A stretch of 64,000 nucleotides of DNA from Bacteroidales bacterium (lineage in GTDB: Bacteria; Bacteroidota; Bacteroidia; Bacteroidales; GCA-2711565), in contig JANQLW010000082.1 of assembly GCA_028280405.1 (NCBI GenBank), positions 1 to 64,000 of the forward strand. Reading direction: 5' to 3'. Below, piece by piece: positions 42,600-50,533 of the stretch. The position numbers and the translations under genes were made by a program. Numbering within the stretch: the stretch's first letter is position 1; each line of letters starts with the position of its first letter. Under the pieces are notes generated by a model. The model worked only from the letters and a program-made list of their open reading frames with translations, ran no database searches and was not told the DNA's origin.

Positions 42600-45329
42600 T
42601 TATTTTTTCTCTGGAGTTTTATTAAAATCGATAGTAAAATGTGCTCCTGAAAGATTAGGTATTCTATCTTTTGGAGCAGTTTCATAAATACGCCCCTTCA
42701 TTGAATTTAAATAGGTTTTACAAATGTAAAGTCCAAGTCCACTTGGAGGGTCTTTAAGGCTATAACCGGGCTGAAATAAATAGGGTCTTATAATCTCGCT
42801 AATATCTGTTCCAGAGTCAGCAACGATTAATGTCCTATATTTTTTATCTAATAACAAATGAATAAATTTTTCACTTCCATTTGCTCGATTTATCCAGTAA
42901 ATACTATTGTCAAATAAATTTCCTAAAACTTGATTAATGGTAGCGTATCTCCCATAAAGGTTAAAATCTTCTTCGGGATTTAAAACTTTAAAATCTATAT
43001 TTTCCTTTTTAAATTTCCTTTTAAAAACTTCATAGACATAATTGATTGATCTCACAATATTAAATTGTATAGGCTGCTCATTTCGTATAGCTCTTAATGG
43101 GCTCATTCGCTTAATTTCGGAACGCAATGAATCAGATGTAGCCTTTAAGTCCTCAAGCTTTATTTTGTTAAAATCACCACTTTTAATTAAATGGGATACT
43201 CCATTGTAAAAATTTGATGTGATTTTATTTATTTCATGTAATGAAACAGCGACAGCTATTCCGAATCCAGCTTGTTCTACAAACATATCCTGAACTTCTT
43301 CTATCAATTTGACACTTTTCTGAAGTTCTTTCATGGATTCTCCTAAATTAACAAGCCCTGCTTTTCTTTCTTCGGCCTTTTCCCAAAGCTTTGAAAAAAA
43401 TTTGTAAGGATCATTTTCTAAAGGATAATCACTTTCAGTAATGTTTGAGATAAATGTAGAGGATGTCTTAGCTAAATTATTCAATGTTTTGGTATCAGAA
43501 ATTAGCCCTTTTGTTAGTTTAGCTAATTCATCTCTTTTACCCATAAATGGTATAAGCAATAATTGTTCAATTGCATTACGAGTTAGGATAGATAAATCTT
43601 TGTAAGCCTGGTTTTCGATTAGGCCTTCTCTATTTGTCTTATCTATTAATTCAAAATTTTCAAACTGATTAAGCTCAATATTCCCAATAAAATTGTAGTA
43701 GGATATTCTATAACCTTGTTTTATATGCGCTTTTTTTAATTCTAACCAATCATTTTCGGAACTTAGTTTGGATTCAAAAACCATGATGTTATCTCTATAG
43801 ATTGACATTCCTCCAAATTCATCCAGATAATCTGTTAATGTTTTATAATCCGGCAAGTCTATCCATTCTTTTGTTCTATACCACACATCCATATGTATAT
43901 AGAAAGAACCGCACTGGGGCTTTCGTAAATCTCCATCCTCATCCCAATAAGATTGATCTTTTTTAGGATTAATCCTCAAATCTTCATTCTCTCCTGACCA
44001 CTCCTTTTCAGGAATTTTATTCGTAGGATGTTTGAACTTAATCTCGTAAGTATCAACTATCCCTTCTTCATTTATTAAAGCATCAAATATAAAATTGGAA
44101 GTTGCATCTTCATGGGGTTGTGTGTTAGGAACTTTATCTAATTGTGGGCATTCCAAAAATGCATTAAAAATATTGATGTTTTTTTTATCCTTAAACAAGG
44201 ATTTTGGGTAAGGTGAATTAATACTAAGAATTGATTTATTCAATTCTAAGATTTTATCTTCTTCCCAATGAAAACCATCTCTCCCACCATAAATGATAAG
44301 TTGTGTCCCTGACTGTTTTTCTCCATAATCACGACTTGGTTTCTGACGAGACAAGCTTACACCAATTGAATTAAGATCAATAAAATCATCCGATATACTA
44401 TCAAATTTATTCCAATCGATTTTTAAAACTAATTCATAAGGCTTGTCTTTTGTTTTTGTTTTTAATTCTAAAAACCGACCAAGGCGATGTGTCGCAAATC
44501 TACCAACTCCTTTTTCTCCTAGAGGAATTCTTCCATGCTCTTTTTTGAGTTTTTTATATAGTGCATCGTAACTTCCGACTTTACCACTCTCAATTGCTTT
44601 TTTTCTTTCTTTTTTAAGTTTTTCCTTGATATTTGTCTTAATTGTTGAAGCAGGACGTAACCAGCCGTATTGAATCACTTCTTTTGTCATCCCAATTCCA
44701 TCATCTTCAATAATTATTACAGGGCCATCATATTTGTTAAATTGATAATTTGAATCTTCAGTTTCTGCTAATTTGGGAATTTTTTCCAACCGAACCTTAC
44801 AATATGTTGCTTGAGCATCGATTGAATTTTTAATAAGCTCCAAAACTCCAACTTTCTCAGAAGCAATTAATTGCTCTCCCAGCACTTTTATTAAGTGTGC
44901 ATCCGATTCTATGTTTAAAATTATTCCAGCATCTAAACAAATTTCTTCCAACAAATTTTCAGGTATCTTTCTTACGGCATTTTGTGCATTATAATGGGGG
45001 TTTCGTCTTTCTTCTATAATATCTCCATTTGAATCTTTGTATGAAATAGGTTTTGAAAATTCTCTATATTCTTCAACTTCTGCGAAATAAAATCCTGTTT
45101 CCCTTTTATCTTGAAATGGCTTTTTTGTAATTCGTCCATACCCAAAGTACTCACCCTTACCATTCATCTTTGTAGGCTCATAATAAATGAATTCAATAGG
45201 TAAGTTATCGAATTGATTCAAATAGTTCTTTTCTTTTGTTCCAGGGAAATGATAGTACTTCCCAATAAAATCATTATAAGTACTTTTTTCTCTATGTTGA
45301 CTTAGTACTAAAAAATTTTTTTTCGACAT
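42600..45329 (-). CDS. Dual GHKL ATPase (Hsp90/MORC-like plus histidine-kinase-like)
   Basis: 909 residues. Residues about 1-95 resemble a PUA/EVE-like modified-base reader (YYHFPGTK…FIYYEP…YFGYGRI). The first GHKL domain has an N-box ELIKNSIDAQA (Asn168), G1 EDDGIGM (208-214) and G2 GEKGVGRFA. A long middle region follows. Near the C-terminus SLHEINKI gives a candidate phospho-His, followed by a second HATPase: NLFDNSIYW, ADSGTDI, SGLGLYICK. Related GHKL ATPases are known from MutL/MORC-type restriction systems. It is the first gene of the operon leading to the methyltransferase and Vsr. Confidence 0.75.
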   Translation of the reverse strand: MSKKNFLVLSQHREKSTYNDFIGKYYHFPGTKEKNYLNQFDNLPIEFIYYEPTKMNGKGEYFGYGRITKKPFQDKRETGFYFAEVEEYREFSKPISYKDSNGDIIEERRNPHYNAQNAVRKIPENLLEEICLDAGIILNIESDAHLIKVLGEQLIASEKVGVLELIKNSIDAQATYCKVRLEKIPKLAETEDSNYQFNKYDGPVIIIEDDGIGMTKEVIQYGWLRPASTIKTNIKEKLKKERKKAIESGKVGSYDALYKKLKKEHGRIPLGEKGVGRFATHRLGRFLELKTKTKDKPYELVLKIDWNKFDSISDDFIDLNSIGVSLSRQKPSRDYGEKQSGTQLIIYGGRDGFHWEEDKILELNKSILSINSPYPKSLFKDKKNINIFNAFLECPQLDKVPNTQPHEDATSNFIFDALINEEGIVDTYEIKFKHPTNKIPEKEWSGENEDLRINPKKDQSYWDEDGDLRKPQCGSFYIHMDVWYRTKEWIDLPDYKTLTDYLDEFGGMSIYRDNIMVFESKLSSENDWLELKKAHIKQGYRISYYNFIGNIELNQFENFELIDKTNREGLIENQAYKDLSILTRNAIEQLLLIPFMGKRDELAKLTKGLISDTKTLNNLAKTSSTFISNITESDYPLENDPYKFFSKLWEKAEERKAGLVNLGESMKELQKSVKLIEEVQDMFVEQAGFGIAVAVSLHEINKITSNFYNGVSHLIKSGDFNKIKLEDLKATSDSLRSEIKRMSPLRAIRNEQPIQFNIVRSINYVYEVFKRKFKKENIDFKVLNPEEDFNLYGRYATINQVLGNLFDNSIYWINRANGSEKFIHLLLDKKYRTLIVADSGTDISEIIRPYLFQPGYSLKDPPSGLGLYICKTYLNSMKGRIYETAPKDRIPNLSGAHFTIDFNKTPEKK

Positions 45330-45534
45330 AACTATAATGATTTGAGCTGACTAATAATTTATTTGTTCAATAAAAAGCAATAGTTTTAGTGAAAGGATTT
45401 AGTTTGAGTAATGATTAGGCAACAGTATATGCTGAACGTTTTGCAATGTATTTTCGTGTGAAAATTCCTCTCGCATAGTAAAACTACAAAATTGATAAAT
45501 ATATACGAAATAATTTGTTTAAAATTCATTGTAT

Positions 45535-46749
45535 TTATGTCTTAATCACAGAGTCCAACGCATCATCTGCATCCTTAAAAATAAAATTTGACTGATAGTT
45601 AATAGTAGTAGTAATAGAACTATGCCTATATAGCTTTTGGAGCATTTGAATAGGAATAAGATCGCCGGAAATATTTCCGAAAGTATGTCGTGCGATATGC
45701 ATTGTTAATTTCTTGTCGATTTCTGCTTGCTCGCCAACACGTTTTAAATACTTATTCAATTGTTTAGTAGCAGTATTCATTTTCCTTGTAAGGTCTTCGA
45801 TGGATAATTTATCAGCAGTTTTTAGATCAGGGAAAATGTAATCGGTTTTAGATCGCTTATCGTGTTTGTATTGTTTGATGATATTGTAAGCTTTCTCAGG
45901 GATTTTCAATGAACCTGTCTTCTGGTTTTTATCCATAGTGTAATACAAACGGTCATTCTTAAAATCTGACCATTTCAATTGCAATACATCTGAAACTCGC
46001 ATACCGGCAAAATAGAATGAAATTAGCCAAACATTTCTTGCGTGCCATAACCAACCGCTTTTGCCCAGATCAATATCTTCAAGTATTTTTACTTCCTCTT
46101 TTGTAAGACCAATTTTAATGCTTTGTGGATGTTTAATAATAATCTTCCCATGACCAAATGGATAATACTTCCGGTCTACGATTCCTTCTCTGATTGCCAG
46201 ATTAAAAAGTGTACGAATCATGATCAGATTATTGATAACGCTTCGTTCCTTGTTCTTCTTTTCTGTTTTCAGGTAGGTCGTATATTTCTTTAAAAGTAGC
46301 TCTGTGATTTCAGGAAAAGAAATATCCCCATTTGGAAGAAAGTTCTTAAAATGATTCACCCTTGATTTATCTGCCTGATAGGATTTTATTTTCCCGGATT
46401 TAGCTTTGTTCTCCAAAAAGATATCTGCAAGCTGTGCGAAGGTCATTACACTGTCTTTTTTCTTGATCTGCTTTTGGATCACTTTGGCTGTAATGGCATT
46501 CTCATCGGCTTCCAATTCGAGGTATTTATTACTGGCTTCATAGAGTTTCTTTTGGATGATATTATTTAGCCTTTTGGAATTAGGATGTGACTTCTTTACA
46601 GTCTTACTTTTTGCATCCCATTGGGTCTCCAAAATATACTGACCCGTCGAAATGTACGATGATCTGCGGTTTTTAGTAATACGGATTGCAATAGCACGCA
46701 TATTTTTGCTATTTTTCTTGTTCATTAAAAATGCGGAAATCGAAGCCAT
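45535..46749 (-). CDS. int: Tyrosine integrase of the element
   Basis: 404 residues. An N-terminal arm-binding domain of the Bacteroidota type (MASISAFLMNKKNSK…), a core-binding SAM-like domain (about 100-200), and a catalytic domain with Arg251 (GMRVSDVLQLKW), HIARHTFGN (His351, Arg354), His376 (LYRHSSI) and Tyr385 (INYQSN). All catalytic residues are present. It lies 160 bp from the attR repeat and reads inward, the normal position for an integrase acting on a tRNA site. Confidence 0.93.
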   Translation of the reverse strand: MASISAFLMNKKNSKNMRAIAIRITKNRRSSYISTGQYILETQWDAKSKTVKKSHPNSKRLNNIIQKKLYEASNKYLELEADENAITAKVIQKQIKKKDSVMTFAQLADIFLENKAKSGKIKSYQADKSRVNHFKNFLPNGDISFPEITELLLKKYTTYLKTEKKNKERSVINNLIMIRTLFNLAIREGIVDRKYYPFGHGKIIIKHPQSIKIGLTKEEVKILEDIDLGKSGWLWHARNVWLISFYFAGMRVSDVLQLKWSDFKNDRLYYTMDKNQKTGSLKIPEKAYNIIKQYKHDKRSKTDYIFPDLKTADKLSIEDLTRKMNTATKQLNKYLKRVGEQAEIDKKLTMHIARHTFGNISGDLIPIQMLQKLYRHSSITTTINYQSNFIFKDADDALDSVIKT

Positions 46750-46782
46750 ACAAGGTTTTTTGAGATAAAGATACTAAAAAAC

Positions 46783-46806
46783 GGGTAAAACATAGGTAAA
46801 ACATTT
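46783..46806 (+). repeat. Tandem GGTAAAACAT sites, probable integrase arm sites (right)
   Basis: Two GGTAAAACAT copies in the same arrangement as at 6567-6593, lying just upstream of the integrase start. A degenerate single copy (GGGTAAAAACATTTT) follows the displaced terminator at about 46999. The integrase could also repress its own promoter here. Confidence 0.5.
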
Positions 46807-46908
46807 GGCTATTTTTTGAGGTTTTTTATAGGTTTTTATGAATAGTCAAAGTTGATAAGTGGTTGATAATGAAATGTATAAATATTTAGCGTGCCGGTAA
46901 TGCCAAAT

Positions 46909-46951
46909 CTCATAACCCAAAGGTCGTTGGTTCGAATCCGGCCCCCGCTAC
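46909..46951 (+). repeat. attR: 19-bp core and displaced 3' end of tRNA-fMet
   Basis: The 19-bp core (46909-46927) is followed by T stem GTTGG/CCGGC around TTCGAAT and acceptor strand CCCCGCT. There is no 5' half, so this is not a functional tRNA. The T stem resembles that of typical initiator tRNAs (CCGGC), so it is probably the original chromosomal end. Confidence 0.9.
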
Positions 46952-46965
46952 TTAGATAAACAACA

Positions 46966-46994
46966 AAAGCCGATTTTTATAAGTCGGCTTTTTT
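46966..46994 (+). terminator. Original tRNA terminator, displaced
   Basis: AAAGCCGA and TCGGCTTT pair, followed by T6. It is the counterpart of the hairpin at 6533. Confidence 0.75.
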
Positions 46995-47140
46995 ATTTGG
47001 GTAAAAACATTTTTACTTTTTCTTCAATTATTCTGAATAGTGATAAGCCTCTATTTAAATATTTTTGTATATTTACACAAGACAGCTCTATATATGTCTA
47101 TGTGTTTGTTTCTTTGTGTGTCGCTTAATGAATTATTTGT

Positions 47141-47512
47141 ATGCAAAAACTAATTTGGTCTAATAAATTTTCACTGGGAAATAATGAAATAGACAGTGAA
47201 CATAAAAGCTTAATAAACATCTATAACGAATTAGTTGACCTCTCCGGACATAATGATGACCATGAAATGTTTTCGGATATTCTTTCTAAACTGACCGATT
47301 ATTCTTTGGTACATTTTAGCGGAGAGGAAAAATATATGGAAGAACTATCGTACCCAAATTTGAAAGAACACAAAGAATGTCATAAGCAGTTTACTTATAA
47401 AATGGCTATGTATAATGCGAAATTTACAGCCGGTAATCCCCCGGATCCAAAGGAAATCATTAGATTTATAGATCAGTGGCTGGTTAATCATATATTGGAA
47501 ATGGATATGTAA
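47141..47512 (+). CDS. Bacteriohemerythrin
   Basis: 123 residues with the di-iron ligands of hemerythrin: DSEHKSL, VHFSGEEKYM (His and Glu), HKECHKQF and NHILEMD. Starts with the usual LIWSNKFSLGNNEID. Binds oxygen or stores iron. It is the first intact gene outside the element on the right. Confidence 0.9.
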   Translation: MQKLIWSNKFSLGNNEIDSEHKSLINIYNELVDLSGHNDDHEMFSDILSKLTDYSLVHFSGEEKYMEELSYPNLKEHKECHKQFTYKMAMYNAKFTAGNPPDPKEIIRFIDQWLVNHILEMDM

Positions 47513-47818
47513 TATGAAATTTATAAGCGTAATGTTAAGCCTGAATTAGAATATAAAAATTCTAAGATGCTTAGAAATTTTTAAGAGCTTTCCTTGTTTA
47601 AGATATTGGTTTGGAGTGTTTTTTTAATTAAATATTACTTATTTTTAGCCTGATCTTATTTTACGAGTTAGGATTTTTATTGACTCTCCAGTTATAGTGA
47701 TCTTAAAAAATTACAAATATTTATAATGCAAGTGATGGTTATTTCTTTGTATTTTTATTCTGCTATTATCCTCCTGTTCCAAAACCTTATTCAATCATGA
47801 CAAAAGAAACCCGAAACT

Positions 47819-47968
47819 TTTTTGGATAATAAAAAAGTGGCTCATGAAGGCGGACAAGTCGCAGGGGTAGCCCGAAAAGAAATTGAAGCAAAGACAGGAA
47901 AGAAGGTTATTACATCAAAAAATTTCCTGGAACAAAAAGAAAAGAAGAAACTTAGGGGTAAGAAATAA
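47819..47968 (+). pseudogene. 3' remnant of a dinD-like gene
   Basis: The frame encodes FLDNKKVAHEGGQVAGVARK and continues EIEAKTGKKVITSKNFLEQK, the characteristic C-terminus of DNA-damage-inducible protein D. A possible start MTKETR at 47797 is out of frame and most of the gene is missing. A deletion remnant. Confidence 0.7.
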
Positions 47969-48033
47969 TAATTTATGGTTAGTACAATTGAGCCAAAAAA
48001 AAATTTTTATAGCCCAAAACAAATAAAATTTGA

Positions 48034-48211
48034 ATGACAATAATGTCTTCTAATAACCCGAATTGTAATATGGATAATTTTTCAGAATACTGGATTATAC
48101 TCAGAACATGAGATTATAATTGATAAACGTTTGGAAGAGGCTGATAAAAATCCAGATGACTATATAACACTTGATGATCTTAAATATTCGATTGAAAGGA
48201 ATAAAATATAA
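48034..48211 (+). pseudogene. Frameshifted antitoxin remnant
   Basis: It starts ATGACAATAATGTCTTC like the intact gene at 6757 (ATGACAATTATTTCTTT). After a frameshift the second half encodes IIIDKRLEEADKNPDDYITL and DDLKYSIERNKI, matching the intact RLEEAENNPDNFISFDELKSSIKRK. A TATAGCCCAAAA half-site at 48008-48019, like the Fic operator, precedes it. Confidence 0.7.
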
Positions 48212-48762
48212 AAGAGGCTATCTTTTATGTTGAAAAACAAGTCTCTTTTAATATTATACATAATATTCAATCAACATTGAACATTTATATAGAATTTTTC
48301 TAAATTATTTTTAATAGGTAACCATTCCTCTATAAATAGTATTAATATACATAACAGATTATGTGTAGCTATAATTTACTCCCCTAAGGCTACAATTATT
48401 TAATAATATTATGAAATTGAGTTTACATAAACCCCAAGAAATTATTTACAATCTTCAATGTGCCAAAAGTAAATGTTAATATCTAGATTTAAGTTAAGAA
48501 GAATTATATTGAGATAGTTAGCATTCAATTTACAACGATAGGATAGATATTATAATTTAAGCTAAAGGAGAAACCCATTCGGGAGGAATAAAAAACCTCC
48601 TTAATTGAAAAAAATCTAATATATAAATGACCTATATCAAACTTAAAACAAGAAAGGAGGTAAACAAATGTAAGAAAATCAGCAACACCCTGAAATAAGT
48701 GATTATATTTTATAATTACGATTTAAAAATTAATTAAATAAGAATCTTAAAAATTTACAAAC
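48212..48762. other. Intergenic region upstream of the RiPP precursor
   Basis: About 550 A+T-rich bases. AAAAGAG and CTCTTTT near 48210-48248 could terminate the antitoxin remnant, and GGGAGG/CCTCC near 48582-48600 can pair. No gene is convincing. The precursor promoter should be here, but I cannot place it. Confidence 0.4.
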
Positions 48763-48930
48763 ATGAAATCAATAAAAAAAATAAATATTGCAGAATTAAT
48801 GGCCGTTAAAGGTGGAATAACCGAACTAGAAACTCCAAGTTGTGAAACTGCACAGTGTGTAACAGGGGCAGTAAAGTGTGAAAGAAAGGCCTGCAAAAGA
48901 AAAGCTACTAAGTCCAGTGAAATTGGATAA
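48763..48930 (+). CDS. RiPP precursor peptide with KGG leader
   Basis: 55 residues. The leader MKSIKKINIAELMAVKGG (1-18) ends in a double glycine, like GG-leader precursors of Bacteroidota. The 37-residue core has four cysteines in two CX4C pairs six residues apart (Cys27, 32, 39, 44) and a basic segment (CERKACKRKATK). Downstream on the same strand are a radical-SAM/SPASM maturase, an outer-membrane protein, a C39 peptidase-ABC exporter and a HlyD-like protein, which is everything needed to modify, cleave and export it. Too short for ordinary gene callers. Product activity unknown; an antimicrobial or signal is likely. Confidence 0.85.
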   Translation: MKSIKKINIAELMAVKGGITELETPSCETAQCVTGAVKCERKACKRKATKSSEIG

Positions 48931-48950
48931 ATCTCATCAAGCACATAAAA

Positions 48951-48984
48951 AATAAAGGCTGTATATTATACACAGCCTATTTTA
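48951..48984 (+). terminator. Attenuator hairpin between precursor and maturase
   Basis: AGGCTGT and ACAGCCT pair around an inner TA/TA stem, followed by ATTTT. It lies 20 bp after the precursor stop and before the maturase ATG. Partial termination here would make precursor mRNA exceed maturase mRNA, as is common in RiPP operons (inference). Confidence 0.65.
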
Positions 48985-48996
48985 ACATATTAACAT

Positions 48997-50475
48997 ATGA
49001 ACTTAAACAAAATATATTCCCTAAATAGTGACTATAAACTGAAGCATGATAAACATAGATGTTTTATATCATCAGGAGGGAATAATAAAAATGAAGGATC
49101 TGAAGAATGGAATTCCATTATACATCCTGAACAAGCTAAGATATTCTCATTCTTCACTCATGGTTTATCTTTAAGGGAATCCATTGAAAATTTATCAAAA
49201 TATATTGAGGCTAGTTTCGATGAAACTTTAGATATAATTAAACCATATATCTATAATCAGGAAGAATTTCACACCTCTTTTGATGATAATAAATTCAACA
49301 TCCCTCGCAATTTAATAATTCAGGATCCTACTACATACAAAAAACTCGATGTAGGTAATTTTGAATATGAGATATTGGATTTTTATACTGAACGAATGTA
49401 CACTAGTCCTAGAATGATTACTTTAATGATTTCCAATAAATGTGTTACTGATTGCATTTATTGTTACGCAGATACTAAACACCAACCTCAGTCAACCTTA
49501 GACTTCGTTATTATCGCAGAAATAATTAAAGATGCATATGATAATGACATTGATGATATTGGATTAATCGGAGGAGAAGTGTTCAATCATCCAAACTGGA
49601 AGGAAATTCTTAAAGAAATGAGAAAATATAATTTTCAACCTGATATTATTTCTACAAAAAAACCTTTAAAAGAACAGGATATAAAATTTCTTCTAGATAT
49701 TGGAATTCAAAGAATACAATTATCATTAGATAGCTTTAATGAAAACATACTCGCCGGGCTACTATCTACTAATATATCCTATAAAAACAAAATTATAGAA
49801 TCACTTGAATTATTTCACAAGCACGATTTTGATATACAGATAGCAATTACACTCACAAAATACAATTCGGATATAAAAGATCTGATTAATTTATTGGATT
49901 TTCTTAAAAACTATAATTCTATAGAATCTGTTGATATTGGGCCTGCATTCTATTCTCTATATAAAGATATAAACTTTTCATCTTGGGGAATATCAAAAAA
50001 GAAATTTCAGGAAATATCTGATTTTTGTTTAAAGCAAAAAGATTATTATCCTTTTACCATCAATTTGGATGACTCTTATACTGAAAGGGGCTTTTATTCA
50101 TGTACAGAAGGCAGTAAACATTTCCCGGGAGCAAAATGCTCAGCTAACCAAAGCCATATGTTCATTCTACCTGATGGGAAAGTAACTATTTGTGAACAAT
50201 TATATTGGAACAAAAAATTTATTGTAGGTGATATTACTAAAAACAGTATCTCTGAAATATGGAATTCACCTGAATCTCTTTATTTTCAAAAATTATCTTT
50301 AGATGATTTTTCTGAAAATAGTGCGTGTAAGTCTTGTGACATTTTTGATGATTGTCACAAAAACGTAAACAAATGTTGGGCTGATATTATAAAAGCATAT
50401 GGGGTAGAAAATTGGGACTATCCGGATCCTAGATGTGCTTTTGCTCCAGAAATGCACAACAATTTATCTTTCTAA
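48997..50475 (+). CDS. Radical-SAM/SPASM peptide maturase
   Basis: 492 residues. Residues about 40-100 (IIHPEQAKIFSFFTHGLSLRESIENL) resemble a PqqD/RRE leader-binding fold. The radical-SAM cluster is CVTDCIYC (149-156), followed by GLIGGEVF, a GGE-like SAM motif. SPASM cysteines are 369, 381, 399, 444, 447, 453, 460 and 480. The CX2CX5CX6C spacing at the end is identical to the element-borne maturase at 28405. It should install radical-based cross-links on the 48763 peptide. The neighbouring cysteines make thioether or Cys-protected linkages plausible. Confidence 0.88.
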   Translation: MNLNKIYSLNSDYKLKHDKHRCFISSGGNNKNEGSEEWNSIIHPEQAKIFSFFTHGLSLRESIENLSKYIEASFDETLDIIKPYIYNQEEFHTSFDDNKFNIPRNLIIQDPTTYKKLDVGNFEYEILDFYTERMYTSPRMITLMISNKCVTDCIYCYADTKHQPQSTLDFVIIAEIIKDAYDNDIDDIGLIGGEVFNHPNWKEILKEMRKYNFQPDIISTKKPLKEQDIKFLLDIGIQRIQLSLDSFNENILAGLLSTNISYKNKIIESLELFHKHDFDIQIAITLTKYNSDIKDLINLLDFLKNYNSIESVDIGPAFYSLYKDINFSSWGISKKKFQEISDFCLKQKDYYPFTINLDDSYTERGFYSCTEGSKHFPGAKCSANQSHMFILPDGKVTICEQLYWNKKFIVGDITKNSISEIWNSPESLYFQKLSLDDFSENSACKSCDIFDDCHKNVNKCWADIIKAYGVENWDYPDPRCAFAPEMHNNLSF

Positions 50476-50533
50476 AGTTTTAAATTTATTAAACAACTTA
50501 GTCTTATATTTTTTGCATACTAAAGTTTATTAT

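Noticed and set aside
46909..46951. Second functional tRNA-fMet
   Set aside because: It lacks the 5' acceptor strand, D arm and most of the anticodon stem; only the 3' portion is present.
48627..48698. 23-codon frame and a strong AAAGGAGGT before an ATG-TAA at 48668
   Set aside because: Considered as a second precursor or leader peptide. Too short, and Bacteroidota rarely depend on such ribosome sites; it may be coincidence.
48763..48930. Bacteroidetocin-type unmodified bacteriocin
   Set aside because: The leader is GG-type, but the adjacent SPASM maturase and the core composition argue for a modified peptide. Not excluded without a family search.
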